From Megachile rotundata (lineage: Eukaryota > Arthropoda > Insecta > Hymenoptera > Megachilidae), in NCBI RefSeq assembly GCF_050947335.1, contig NC_134993.1, positions 8,370,001 through 8,434,000 of the forward strand: a DNA stretch of 64,000 bases, in the 5' to 3' direction. Position 1 is the first letter of the stretch. The number at the start of each line of letters is the position of its first letter. The notes beneath the pieces are model-generated. The model had not been told where the DNA came from. It searched no databases and worked only from the letters and a program-made list of their open reading frames with translations. The position numbers were made by a program, and so were the translations under genes. Positions 45,456 to 55,374 of this stretch are shown here, piece by piece.

Positions 45456-48400
45456 TTATTTACAATGTCGATCGTTATACATAAAAGACGCGGTACATTT
45501 CTGATGACGCGGGCCGGTTAAACCTTTTGTTAATACGTCCGCTATCTGATCGTTTGACGCTTTGTAAAAAACTTTTATTTCGCCGTCCTTTAATTTTTCT
45601 AAAACTCTTTTCGTGTACGCGCTTTGCCGCATTTTTATTTCCGTACCGTTGTGCTCAAATTCGATACCCAAACAATGTCCGATCTTCCCTAAATCCGTCA
45701 TTTCGAATTTTTGCATGAGTTGTTTCTTAATGCGTTCTAACCATTTAAAATCTTTCGCGGCTATTACTATATCGTCTACATATACGGCAAGAACGAGAAA
45801 TTGCTCCCCCTTTCGCAATATATACACGCATGGATCAGCATGGAGGGGGACGAAATCCATGTTTCGCAATTCTTCGTCGAGGCGTTTATTCCATTGCCTA
45901 CCCGCTTGTTTCAAACCGTATAAAGCCTTTTTTATTTTACATACTTTATCGCCGCTCGATAATTCGTTTAGCATTTTTCGCGCCTTATCACTATATTCTA
46001 CGGGTCCGTCCGATATGATGTCGCGCAACGCGTCAGGGAGAATGTCCGGAATCGTCATGAAAATATCTTTATCGACTTCTCCATTCAAGTACGCAGTTGA
46101 CACGTCCAATTGATGGACTTGCATATCGTATTCGACGGCTAGAGCTATTATCAATCGTATCGAGCTCAATCTCGTAACGGGCGCGTGCGTTTCTTCGTAA
46201 TCTAAACCCGGGCGCTGAGCAAAACCGCGTGCGACTAAACGCGCCTTCCTCCGCGTCACCTGTCCGTCGGTGTTTATTTTGTCGCGGAGAACCATGCGAC
46301 ACCCAATGACTTCGCGATCACGAGGGCGTTCAACGATCTCCCATACGTCGTTCTTTAACATCGCCGCTATTTCTTCCCGAATCGCGACACGCCACTCCGT
46401 TTTATCCGGGCCGGAAAGCGCGGTTTGCAGCGGTATCTCGGCCATACCAGCTGATTCCGTCGGATGCGAAGATACGGCGTCTTCGAATAATTCGTTCTCT
46501 CCTTCAGATTGAGAATCACTTTGAATATCGTTTTGAGTTTCGACCGTACCGCGTACTTTTCTCGGCCTACCACGGCTCCCGGTCCGGATAATTCGTGGCC
46601 TACCTACCCGGTACCTGACTTCGTTCACGCGTGTCGGAATAGAATCGGACTGTTGCGAAGGATTTATGGGCACTTCAACGATACTATTCTCGCGATCGAT
46701 TGTTTGACTATCGTTTCTCAACTGATCCCTGCTTTCCATGACTTTCGAGGTTGTTTTATCATTTTGAATATCTATCTCTACATTATTGTCGGAATACGAA
46801 TTCTCGTTTCTCGCTCGCTCTTCGCAATTTATTTTCAGTGGCTCTTTTAACGTCTCGTCTGCCGATTTTACATCTCGAGATATATCGACGCGGTTCTCGT
46901 CGGGAAGCCATATTCTAAAACCCTTTGTTTCATCCGAATAACCGAGGAATATTCCCTCTTGCGCGCGCGGTTCGAATTTCGACTTTTGACGGTCTCGAAC
47001 TCGGGTTATGACCTTCGAACCAAAAACCTTGAAATACGACGCGTCCGGTACTTTACGTGTCCATCGATAATAAGCGTTGTCGCCGTCGAGAGCGCGAGAC
47101 GGTAATCTATTACGCGTATAATTCGCGTTCGCTATCGCCTCAGCCCAAAATCGCTTCGACAGTCCCGCCTGGAGAAGTAAACATCGCGCCGTTTCAACTA
47201 ATGTTCGATTTTTACGCTCGGCTACACCGTTTTGTTGAGGCGTGTGCGTTACGGTCAATCGTCTTTTAATGCCGCACGAATTTAGGTATTCGTTAAACTC
47301 ATTACTGAGAAACTCGCGACCATTATCAGACTGCAAATACTTTATCCGCGCGCCTGTTTGATTTTCAGCGAAATTTTTAAACTTTTTAAAAACAGATAAC
47401 GCTTCGCTCTTTTGTTTCAAGAAAAAGACTTCGCACCATCGCGTATAATCATCGATGAATAATATAAAATATTTCGCGCCGCCGATCGATTCGACGCTCA
47501 TCGGTCCGCATATATCGGTATGAACTATCTCGAGAACACCTACGGCACGGTTCGAACTTTTTGGGAACGGTAATCTTGTCATTTTTGATCGCAAACAGAT
47601 TTCGCAAGTAGGTAGTTTTTCGTCTTTTCCGAAGGAAACGCCGCGTATACTTTTGTCGCGATTTATTTTTCGCAAACTTTCCTCGTTAACGTGACCGAGA
47701 CGCCGATGCCACAATTCCATATCATTTACCGTTTTTAAATTTGCATCGCTCACAAAAAACGCGGATTGTGCATAATATAAATTATCGCGTCGGTCAGCGG
47801 TGAAAACTGTTTCCCCGTCGGGCGCAAACACGGTGGCGTTATGCTTTCTAAACAGAACACTGCATCCCTTATCGGTAATTTTCGCGACCGACATAAGGTT
47901 CATGCGAAGGTCGGGAACGAACAACGCGTCGCGGAGTTCTATAGTTTTTCGCGAATTCGAGTCTTTTATGGATAATCGCACTGTACCTTGACCTTCCACC
48001 TGTGTTGATGCGCTGCTAGCGAGGTTTAACGTATCGCACGTTGACGTTTTCATCTCGACGAAAGAAGACGCGTCGCCGCTCATGTGGGATGAACAGCCGC
48101 TGTCGAGACACCATTTCCCTTCTGTACCCTTTTCGCGAATGCGTTGGTCGGCCTGGAAAGCGACTTCCTTCGCTCCTGGTGCACTGCTACTGGAAAAATC
48201 TTCTTTAGCCATTCCTGCAGTTGACTGCCGTTGCCCGCGGAACAGTCCGCGGCATTCCGAAACTCGATGTCCTATCTTTTTACAGCGGAAACAACGTAGT
48301 TTTTCCTTCGCGTTTTTATTCGGCTCTTCTGTTGCGGTATCATGGCGCTTCCATTGCGCTGTGTTTGACCTGTCCGGCTTGGTCGATTTTCTTACCCACA

Positions 48401-49001
48401 TCGCGCTATCACTCGACTCTTTTGCTTTATCGGTTCGCGCAGCGCTCTCTTCTAAAATTTTTATTTTAAGCGCTTCGGGCATCGGATATTCATCTCGGGA
48501 TTCGATGGCCACCCGAAAATTTTCGAACGAACCGGGTAAACTGTACAGCAGAAGAACGGCGAGCATATCCGGGTTGATTTTAACCTCCATGTCTTCTAAT
48601 TTGTCGACCGCGTCAAAGAAAGAGTTCATATGCGATCTCACGTCGTCGCCTTCTGCCATTTTTCGCAAAGCAAGCTGCTTCAATAGCGTCGCTTTTCGCG
48701 CCGGACCTTTCGACTGGTAAATACCTTCTAATTTCTTCCAGATCTCGTTCGATGTCTTGCAATTTTTAATTTGTTTAATTTCGGACGGGCTAATTGCTAA
48801 TATCAAATCGGATCTTGCCTTTGCGTCCGCTTCGTCCCATTGTGTTGCCGCTTCGCCCTGAGTTACGTCGGGTCGTATTTTATTGCCATTAACGTACTTC
48901 CAGTTGTCGTTTTTTATCAGTAGAGCTTCCACTTGAATTTTCCACGTGTCGTAATTGTCTTTTCCGAGTGGTTCGATGCGCACTGAAGTTGAGGAACTCA
49001 T
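45456..49001 (-). CDS. Copia gag-pol polyprotein lacking RNase H (1,181 aa)
   Basis: One uninterrupted frame. Gag occupies about residues 1-230, with a CCHC zinc knuckle at C237, C240, H245, C250. The aspartic protease shows the Copia-type LDSGCSSHM at 299-307. The GAG-pre-integrase/zinc-binding region has H432, H437, C466, C469. The integrase core has D496, D559 and E595. Reverse transcriptase spans about 880-1115, with KARLVARGF, D966 and YVDD at 1074-1077. After YTKRVLEKL (1129-1137) the protein jumps straight to DGEIKVFYK and the usual C-terminal QIADVLTKGL. The connection and RNase H domains, normally some 200 or more residues here, are missing without a frame break. Drosophila Copia is about 1,400 residues, which agrees with the loss. 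The ATG at 49001 begins a typical Copia Gag N-terminus and lies 128 bases inside the 5' LTR. Confidence 0.97.
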   Translation of the reverse strand: MSSSTSVRIEPLGKDNYDTWKIQVEALLIKNDNWKYVNGNKIRPDVTQGEAATQWDEADAKARSDLILAISPSEIKQIKNCKTSNEIWKKLEGIYQSKGPARKATLLKQLALRKMAEGDDVRSHMNSFFDAVDKLEDMEVKINPDMLAVLLLYSLPGSFENFRVAIESRDEYPMPEALKIKILEESAARTDKAKESSDSAMWVRKSTKPDRSNTAQWKRHDTATEEPNKNAKEKLRCFRCKKIGHRVSECRGLFRGQRQSTAGMAKEDFSSSSAPGAKEVAFQADQRIREKGTEGKWCLDSGCSSHMSGDASSFVEMKTSTCDTLNLASSASTQVEGQGTVRLSIKDSNSRKTIELRDALFVPDLRMNLMSVAKITDKGCSVLFRKHNATVFAPDGETVFTADRRDNLYYAQSAFFVSDANLKTVNDMELWHRRLGHVNEESLRKINRDKSIRGVSFGKDEKLPTCEICLRSKMTRLPFPKSSNRAVGVLEIVHTDICGPMSVESIGGAKYFILFIDDYTRWCEVFFLKQKSEALSVFKKFKNFAENQTGARIKYLQSDNGREFLSNEFNEYLNSCGIKRRLTVTHTPQQNGVAERKNRTLVETARCLLLQAGLSKRFWAEAIANANYTRNRLPSRALDGDNAYYRWTRKVPDASYFKVFGSKVITRVRDRQKSKFEPRAQEGIFLGYSDETKGFRIWLPDENRVDISRDVKSADETLKEPLKINCEERARNENSYSDNNVEIDIQNDKTTSKVMESRDQLRNDSQTIDRENSIVEVPINPSQQSDSIPTRVNEVRYRVGRPRIIRTGSRGRPRKVRGTVETQNDIQSDSQSEGENELFEDAVSSHPTESAGMAEIPLQTALSGPDKTEWRVAIREEIAAMLKNDVWEIVERPRDREVIGCRMVLRDKINTDGQVTRRKARLVARGFAQRPGLDYEETHAPVTRLSSIRLIIALAVEYDMQVHQLDVSTAYLNGEVDKDIFMTIPDILPDALRDIISDGPVEYSDKARKMLNELSSGDKVCKIKKALYGLKQAGRQWNKRLDEELRNMDFVPLHADPCVYILRKGEQFLVLAVYVDDIVIAAKDFKWLERIKKQLMQKFEMTDLGKIGHCLGIEFEHNGTEIKMRQSAYTKRVLEKLKDGEIKVFYKASNDQIADVLTKGLTGPRHQKCTASFMYNDRHCK
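45590..45602 (-). other. Junction of the in-frame RNase H deletion
   Basis: Residues 1135-1138 (EKLK) join the end of the reverse transcriptase fingers-to-connection region to the tail that normally follows RNase H. There is no stop, frameshift or inserted sequence. A small Lys/Leu-coding microhomology at the breakpoint is plausible but cannot be shown without a full-length relative. Confidence 0.8.
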
Positions 49002-49113
49002 CTTGACAAAAACTTTAACTTTTCACAACTTTTCACACTCACTGCACTATCGCGAATTAAATTCGTCGTACTAAAAAATGTTCGTTTAATTTTCCACACG
49101 CGACCAGAATGTG

Positions 49114-49128
49114 TCTGGGCCCATAACC
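49114..49128 (-). promoter_or_regulatory. Copia primer-binding site (initiator tRNA-Met half)
   Basis: Minus strand GGTTATGGGCCCAGA lies immediately inside the 5' LTR. It is complementary to the anticodon-arm region of eukaryotic initiator tRNA-Met (CTGGGCCCATAACC), which Drosophila Copia is known to use as a half-tRNA primer. The same 15-mer occurs next to the LTR of the deleted element at 51191-51205. Confidence 0.93.
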
Positions 49129-49323
49129 TGTTAGGATTAGCTCCAGGAAAATAAACTGCAGTGCTGAGGTGAACGGAAAATACTTTAATAATATAAAAAT
49201 GTCTTTACAAAATGCGCGGTGCTTCGTAGACGAAGGTAAAACTGTAACTGTAGGACAAAGCATCGTGATGCGTGTTCGGACGCGCATAGCGCAGTTCATT
49301 TGTTTTGTCCGTTACTTCCAACA
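49129..49323 (-). repeat. Copia 5' LTR (195 bp)
   Basis: I see no difference from the 3' LTR. It is followed by the GAAGA target duplication at 49324-49328. Confidence 0.97.
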
Positions 49324-49660
49324 GAAGAAAATTTAAAGAATTTTTAAATTATTGAGACCTGGTAATTTCTAAAATGTTTAGACTTAAAATATATTTAAAC
49401 TTCATAATTTCTAAATTATGTAGACTTGAGAACTTCTAAATTATTTAGACTTAAAAATTATTTAAACTTGTTAATTTTTAAATTATTCAAACTTGATAAC
49501 TTGACATGTAAATTTATTTATAATTTGAAATATCTTATTATTGACAACGATGGTTTGTAACATTCAGTTACATTTTAAATTTTTATTATTTCAAATTTAT
49601 TACAAAATCATTAAAAAAAAAGGTACGTAATTTTTTATTGAAGAAAATTTAAACAATTTT
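49324..49660. repeat. Right part of the split host segment and its intact tandem copy
   Basis: GAAGAAAATTTAAAG at 49324 completes the interrupted copy. 49345-49494 contains TTATTTAGACTTAAAAATT-type units of the minisatellite seen at 51.5 kb. 49495-49660 is the uninterrupted second copy of the host segment. Confidence 0.8.
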
Positions 49661-51100
49661 ATAAAAATTGTCATTTATAAACAGATACACAGTTCAATTT
49701 TAAATAAAAGTATTTGTCGTGCACACAATACATAATCAGTACACTATTGTGCTAACACATGTCGCAAACTTGCAAATTAATCTAACCCCGTCTATTATTC
49801 AATAAATCTAAATAATACCCACAACGTTTGCTCAAATGAACATAAAGCAAGAGACAATATTTAATATCAAAAAGTAAATAATCCCAGAGTTGAAACTCAT
49901 TCAATTACATCCAACATTCTAAAGTAGCATTAATTATCTTTCTGCTCTGTTAATTATCGTACTGATAATTTTAAACGAGCAAAAATTCTCGGTGAATAAG
50001 TCTTTAGAAGTAATCCTTAATTCATCTTATCATTAAGAACATTCGCAAAAGGTAAATATTGTGCGTGACATCTTTTTTAATCATTTCATCATTCAACGAA
50101 GAAATCTAACATTTATGCATATATGTACATTACATATTAGGTGAAAATGTATGAAAAATATGTATTACTTTTTTCCATAAAATGTTTTAAAGGTATCTTG
50201 TTTTATAGGTTATGTTTTACCTTGTATTTATAGGTTAAGTTTTACCCTGTGTTTATAGGTTATGTGTTACTCTATATTTGTAGGTTAGATAATAATAATG
50301 CGCTAATAAAAATTATATATATTTCAACATACTTTCGTACATTAAAAATATTTTCCAAACATCATAAAAATGTACTGAAATAATTTTTTACCGAAAGGGA
50401 TAGTAAAAGAAACGGAAAGTTTGCTATATCGATAAGTGGCAATTTAATTCTTGGCAAGAGTCTTTTTATCGGACGTTATCTTTCGTAGACCCCTTATTGT
50501 TCTTAAAACGAATTCGAGTAAAGTAAGGTAATCCACAATCTCTAAAGGACCAGACCCGAGGTGTCAAGCACTTATGAAATTCCTACGGAATGTTTAATTA
50601 CCTTATCTTCGACTACCTGGTCTACCACGTACCGCGTATTACCTGTCTACCGATAGAAAGCGGCCAAGGTAAATAGTCGAAAAAAGAAAGGTATTTCTGA
50701 GAACACGCGCACCAGATCTCCTCGACCATTTCGTTATCGAATTCAGCAACCTTTCTTCTCAGAAACCACTACAAAATAGATGAAATGGAATTCGATACGA
50801 GATAATCTTCCACCGACAAAAGAATTATAATCCTCATTGTTTTATTAATAGCTGCCTTATTACCGTACCGTGCTATTAGTTGACAAGGAGAATTTTTAGT
50901 TGAGACTCGGACATTTACTGATGCTGATGTTAATGGACATTAACTGTACTGATCTGGTGTATATATATGTGCTGAATTGGAAAAGGGAAAATAACGTTTT
51001 TATGTAATAAATATTTATTAATAATAATATTTAAATGGTATTTAGATATTATGTTTTTTAGTCATTTTGATAATTGTCAGACTCAAATATTTTTTTGGGG
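49661..51100. other. AT-rich sequence with a small 25-bp repeat, no gene seen
   Basis: At 50205-50287 TAGGTTATGTTTTACC recurs three to four times with a 25-bp period. A GC-richer unique patch lies at 50450-50770. Nothing else is recognisable. Confidence 0.5.
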
Positions 51101-51385
51101 TGTTGGTTTTTACGCAGTTTTATTATAAACTAATAATGTGTGTTTTACAACGTCTTTTCTCGCGCTATTCTCAACTATAAACTGTAATGGTCTGGGCCCA
51201 TAACCTGTTGGTTTTTACGCAATTTTATTATAAAATAATAATGTGTGTTTTACAACGTCTTTATTGTACGGCGTCTTTTCTCGCACTACCGCCAAAATGC
51301 GCGTCTCTTCGATCTATGATTTGTTAACAAAAGAATACCGATGTTGTTAATTCGCGACATCTCACGACATATCGATACTCTAACA
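51101..51385 (-). mobile_element. Second Copia-type LTR element, almost wholly internally deleted (285 bp)
   Basis: A full 180-bp LTR (51206-51385, TGTTGG to TAACA on plus) is preceded by the 15-nt tRNA-Met primer site (51191-51205) and then by a truncated second LTR (51101 to about 51162) starting with the same TGTTGGTTTTTACGC. TGGGG is duplicated at 51096-51100 and 51386-51390. All coding sequence is gone: only about 30 bases lie between the primer site and the partial LTR. The truncated LTR also lacks ~16 bp between two CGTC repeats. The LTR sequence differs from the 45-kb element, so this is another family. Confidence 0.92.
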
Positions 51386-51477
51386 TGGGGGAAACTGATC
51401 ATTTTTAGAATAATAATAAAGTAATGAAAATTGTTTATTTACTAAGTAATTCTACATATACGTCACGTAATAATTCT

Positions 51478-52335
51478 TCAATTATTTGGACTTGATAACC
51501 TCTAAATTATATGGACTTAAAAATTATTTAGACTTGATAACTTCTGAATTATTTAGGCTTGATAACTTCCAAATTATTTAGACTTAAAACTAATTTAGAC
51601 TTGATAACTTCTAAGTTATATAGACTTGATTGCTTCTAAATTATTTAAACTTGATAACTTGCAAATTATTTAGACTTAAAAATAATTTAGATTTGATAAC
51701 TTCTAAATTATATAGACTTCATTGCTTCTAAATTATTTAGACTTGATAACTTGCAAATTATTTAAACTTAAAAATAATTTACACTTGACTATTTTTAAAC
51801 TATTTAGACTTGATAACTTCTAAATTATATAGACTTGATTGCTCCTAAATTATTTAGACTTGATAACTTGCAAATTATTTAAACTTGATCATTTTCAAGA
51901 TATTTAGACTTGTTAACGTCTAAATTATGTGGACTTGATTGCTTCTAAATTATTTAAACTTGATACCTTGCAAATTATTTAGACTTAATAATAATTTAGA
52001 CTCGATCATTTTTAAATTATTTAGACTTGATAACTTCTAAATTATTTAGACTTAAAATTTATTTAAACTTGATAATTTCTAAATTATGTAGACTTGACAA
52101 CTTACAAATTATTTAGACTTAAAATTTATTTAATCTTGATAATTTTTAAATTATTCAGACTTAATAATTTCTCAATCATTCAGACTTAAAAATTACACTA
52201 CTTCAAATTAGACTAAATCAGTCTCAATTAAACACATAACTCTTAAAAATTTACACTTAACAACTTCTCAACCGTTTAAATTTAATTTCTAAACTATTTA
52301 TGCTTAATAATTTTTTAATCAATCAAGCTTAATCT
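51478..52335. repeat. ~26-bp minisatellite (TTATTTAGACTTGATAACTT)
   Basis: Units built from AATTATTTAGACTTGATAAC and TTCTAAATTATATAGACTTG repeat with a ~26-bp spacing over 850 bp, with dimer and trimer variants (GATTGCTTC, AAAAATAATTTAG). Related units occur at 49370-49500. Confidence 0.87.
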
Positions 52336-54105
52336 TTAAATCAAGGTACATCTTTCCCCAATCACCCAAATAGATTTTAATAAATTTTACCATAGAAATC
52401 AATTTCATTACACCTCAGCCATTTTCCATCAGCCTCAAGAATAATTTAGACATTCAATTTAAAACCATCCCGTACGAAACTCGAAATGGCAAATTACGAA
52501 AAATCATTCATATCAAGTCCGATAATGATACACCGAAACCATATTAAATGAAAGCGATAAATCACCGGAAGGGTTAATTAGAGGCCATTATTATAGAAAC
52601 GAAAAAGCCCCAGATTCTAACTATCCACTTGTCCGGCCCCCAGTGAAATTTTAAGACTTCCCCACAGAACCCCATTACTCTTTTTGGCCGACCTAAGGAC
52701 CCGAGTTGCGAAATTCGAAAAGCCCTTTTCTCGGTATTCTTTCGGTTACAACTTTCCGAGCAGAACTGATTTATCTACCTGATTCTAGTCAAGAGTGTAA
52801 CCAGAGGAATGTTATCGAATCTCAATGGACCGTGGAACGATTATTCGGAGATTTACGACGAAACATATGGTCGCAAGGGTGTAACAAAAAAATTAGGTCC
52901 TCCTATTTCTTCGTGCATATCTTTCTCCCATTTTCTCCAACTTTTTCCAGGCTCGGTGTCGTGTGTCCACAATGACAATTCTTGACACTTTTATGGCGGT
53001 CAAGTCGGGCAGTTTTTGTCTTCCGTTCATTTTTCCGGGCGATTTCTTAAGTGAGAACACTTGTCGAATCGGGCTTTGGATGAACGTTTGCTTTTTTTTC
53101 TCTTTTGGTTTCCCGTTGCTTTACATCCGAACCGCCTTACTACGCCCAGTTTCGCTCCGCTGAACAAGTCCACGGACGAGTTTTGGGGAAAAATTTTCTC
53201 TGCTTGGATTATTTGAGACCGGTTCGTTGAACTGCGGGTAAACTAGTCGATTTTCAAATGTGGAATTTTCTTATTATCCCAAGATTTATGGAGATTTAAT
53301 GACCATTTGTATATTCAAACAAAACTAGGATAGCTCGATGAAGGTTAATTGTAACAAAAACTTTTTAATCAATTTCGTCGTAATTGAAGATGAAAATCCG
53401 CCATTTTGTAAATGTAATAACACATTCATTACTTTATTCATGTAATGTTAAAATTATGTTGTTACGAACTTAAAAATGTACACACAGAAATTTTGTAAAG
53501 AATTAGATTATTATGTGATCATAACTTAATCTTTATTATATGAAACCATGTTTTTAATAAGCGAACACCTTGTAATTTAAGATTGTTCTCTTTCAATTTT
53601 TACTTTAAATTACAATTCATTTTTAGGTTAGACGTTTTTACATCGGAAAATATTTATAGTAAAAGAAAAGGTAGGAAAACTTCACACGATTCGTGGCGCC
53701 AGTAAAACAAATTTTTGTTTTTATCTAAATCAAACAGGATTTCTCATACGTGAGAGTATTAAATAGATCGATAGTTACCGAATGAACTTAAGATTCGAAG
53801 AAAAAATATATGTACATAAATCGGACGGTTAAGCTCAGTTTTAGAGTTTATACAGGAAGCTTAACATCGTTATCGCGATAACCTTCTATATGTATTAGAT
53901 ACACATAGATAATCTCGTACAGAGATTAGCTGAACCTTATCATCCGAAACAGTGTTCTTTAACTATCGCTGCACCAGTTTAAAGACGTTTCGGATTATCG
54001 AATATTCGATAAATATTATGATTACGGTTATGTTTCTGTCAATCATGCACGACGGGTCTTGGATTCAAATACTCTCTATATAGCCGTGATGGGAAAAGTT
54101 GAAAA
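52336..54105. other. Unique sequence, GC-richer at 52680-53240, no gene recognised
   Basis: The plus frames at 52706-52975 (89 codons) and 52963-53163 (66 codons, hydrophobic) have no family motif. The remainder is AT-rich with no repeat period. Confidence 0.35.
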
Positions 54106-54139
54106 AAAACATATGAAGTATTTTATACAGTTTTTGCAT

Positions 54140-54212
54140 GAAAAATTTGTATCAAAATTGTTGAGAAAAATTTTTTTTTTGAGAAAAATTTTGATACAAA
54201 TCTTTCTGTGTG
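54140..54212. other. Stem-loop with long T run in the loop
   Basis: AAATTTGTATCAAAATT (about 54147-54163) is the inverted copy of AATTTTGATACAAATCT (about 54188-54204), 15-16 pairs, around a loop with a long T run and two GAGAAAAATT units. It could be an extruded hairpin or an old inverted-repeat element. No function can be assigned. Confidence 0.55.
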
Positions 54213-54867
54213 ACTAACAAATAACGAGACTTCGCTATTTAAAATTTATATATATTTTATAAACTAAATTATGTAGTTTAAATACATTTATATGCATTTT
54301 GAATAATTTATAAGTTTTAATATTGTTTTAATTCGTCTCAGAAAATTGTTCCAAAAAAAATAATTACAAAAATATTAATATTTAATATTTATTTTTTAGT
54401 TAATAAAATTCATCAAATATGAACATAATCTTATATTTCTAAACCAAACAATATTTGATTTATAAACATTTGGAATTTTCAGAAATTCTTCGAACCGATT
54501 AAATTGAGGAATTCTTGTTAGGTAACTGATTATATCACCGAGATAAGCTTCTCGATTAGCAGCGATTTCTGTTCTTCGTAAATTTTCGCGACACGTGCAT
54601 TCGTTTATCTGTACGGGGTGTGTTCGCTAGACTTTCAAGAAAATGTTTTATCGTTCAGAGTAAATTTCGCTTATTTCAAGTGTTGCCTTTCTTCGTACAG
54701 ACGGGACATTTATCTTTCATCTCATTGATCACTTTCTCAAATTAAAGATGAAGATTAAATAAACTTGTAGAAATTTTAATTCTTACTTTGTATTTTATAG
54801 TTCGAGAAATGAATTATTTGAAAATTGTTTTCTTTGAATCTCAAGATGCTTTAAATAATTATGTCTA

Positions 54868-55372
54868 AGGTGAAGTGGGGTAAGTTCGTAAACGGGGCAA
54901 GTGTGTATACAGGCTATTTTATTACAATATGACCGAAATTTCTCCATTTAGCATATTTGTTTTCTTGTTTTGTTTCACTATATCCCCTTCTATATTTCAG
55001 CTAACAATAAGAGTACTTGTTTGCAGTATAGAGTTCTAGCATAATGCAGTAAAAAGCATTTTACAGCAGATTTGTTAATAATTCTGCTCTTGCCCCATTG
55101 CTCATGAAATAATGTTTCAAAGTATTTAACTTCAATTTACGCTCTTACCCCATTTTCGGGGAAAGTGCAGAGTAGTTGACATTTTAAACAATTTCCTATC
55201 AAAATCAAAATGTACAAGGAAAATTAAGGTCCTAGTTAATATTAATTAAATAGTAGTAATTATGCAAAGCGTTCGATATCGATAGCGTTAAGTATTTACA
55301 TAGCAAACTGAAAATACTTACGTTTAAATATCAACTTTGCAAAAACCAGTCTGCACTTACCCCACTTCACCT
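54868..55372 (-). mobile_element. MITE-A copy 3 (505 bp)
   Basis: Same orientation as copy 2, with ends AGGTGAAGTGGGGTAAGTTC and (right, reverse complement) AGGTGAAGTGGGGTAAGTGC, flanked by TA at 54866-54867 and 55373-55374. The TIRs are the best preserved of the four copies. It contains TTACGCTCTTACCCC, absent from copy 2, so copy 2 has lost a short segment. No frame for a transposase. Confidence 0.92.
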
Positions 55373-55374
55373 TA

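Larger units (their letters stand above)
45187..49323 (-). mobile_element. Ty1/copia LTR retrotransposon, 4,137 bp, recent insertion
   Basis: Two 195-bp LTRs, identical as far as I can see, bound the element. Each begins TG and ends CA, and the host pentamer GAAGA is duplicated at 45182-45186 and 49324-49328. Read on the minus strand, the order is LTR, tRNA-Met primer site, a single gag-pol frame, a G-rich polypurine tract and LTR. The frame is open throughout, but RNase H is missing. The element can therefore be young yet defective and is best explained by mobilisation with enzyme supplied by a full-length relative, or by a deletion made during its own last reverse transcription. Confidence 0.98.

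Noticed and set aside
45527..48720. Plus-strand frames of up to 212 codons within the Copia element
   Set aside because: They are antisense shadows of the gag-pol frame, which has full domain support on the minus strand.
48961..49128. A tRNA gene at the GGTTATGGGCCCAG sequence
   Set aside because: Only the anticodon-arm complement is present, directly beside an LTR and also beside the second Copia LTR. This is a primer-binding site, not a tRNA gene.
45145..49299. Two frames beginning MNCAMRVRTRIT
   Set aside because: Both lie in the LTRs of the Copia element, hence their identity. LTRs do not encode proteins in this family.
51101..51385. Simple tandem duplication rather than a retroelement
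   Set aside because: The TG...CA-type ends, the exact 15-nt primer site beside one repeat and the TGGGG target duplication at both outer edges are specific to an LTR element.
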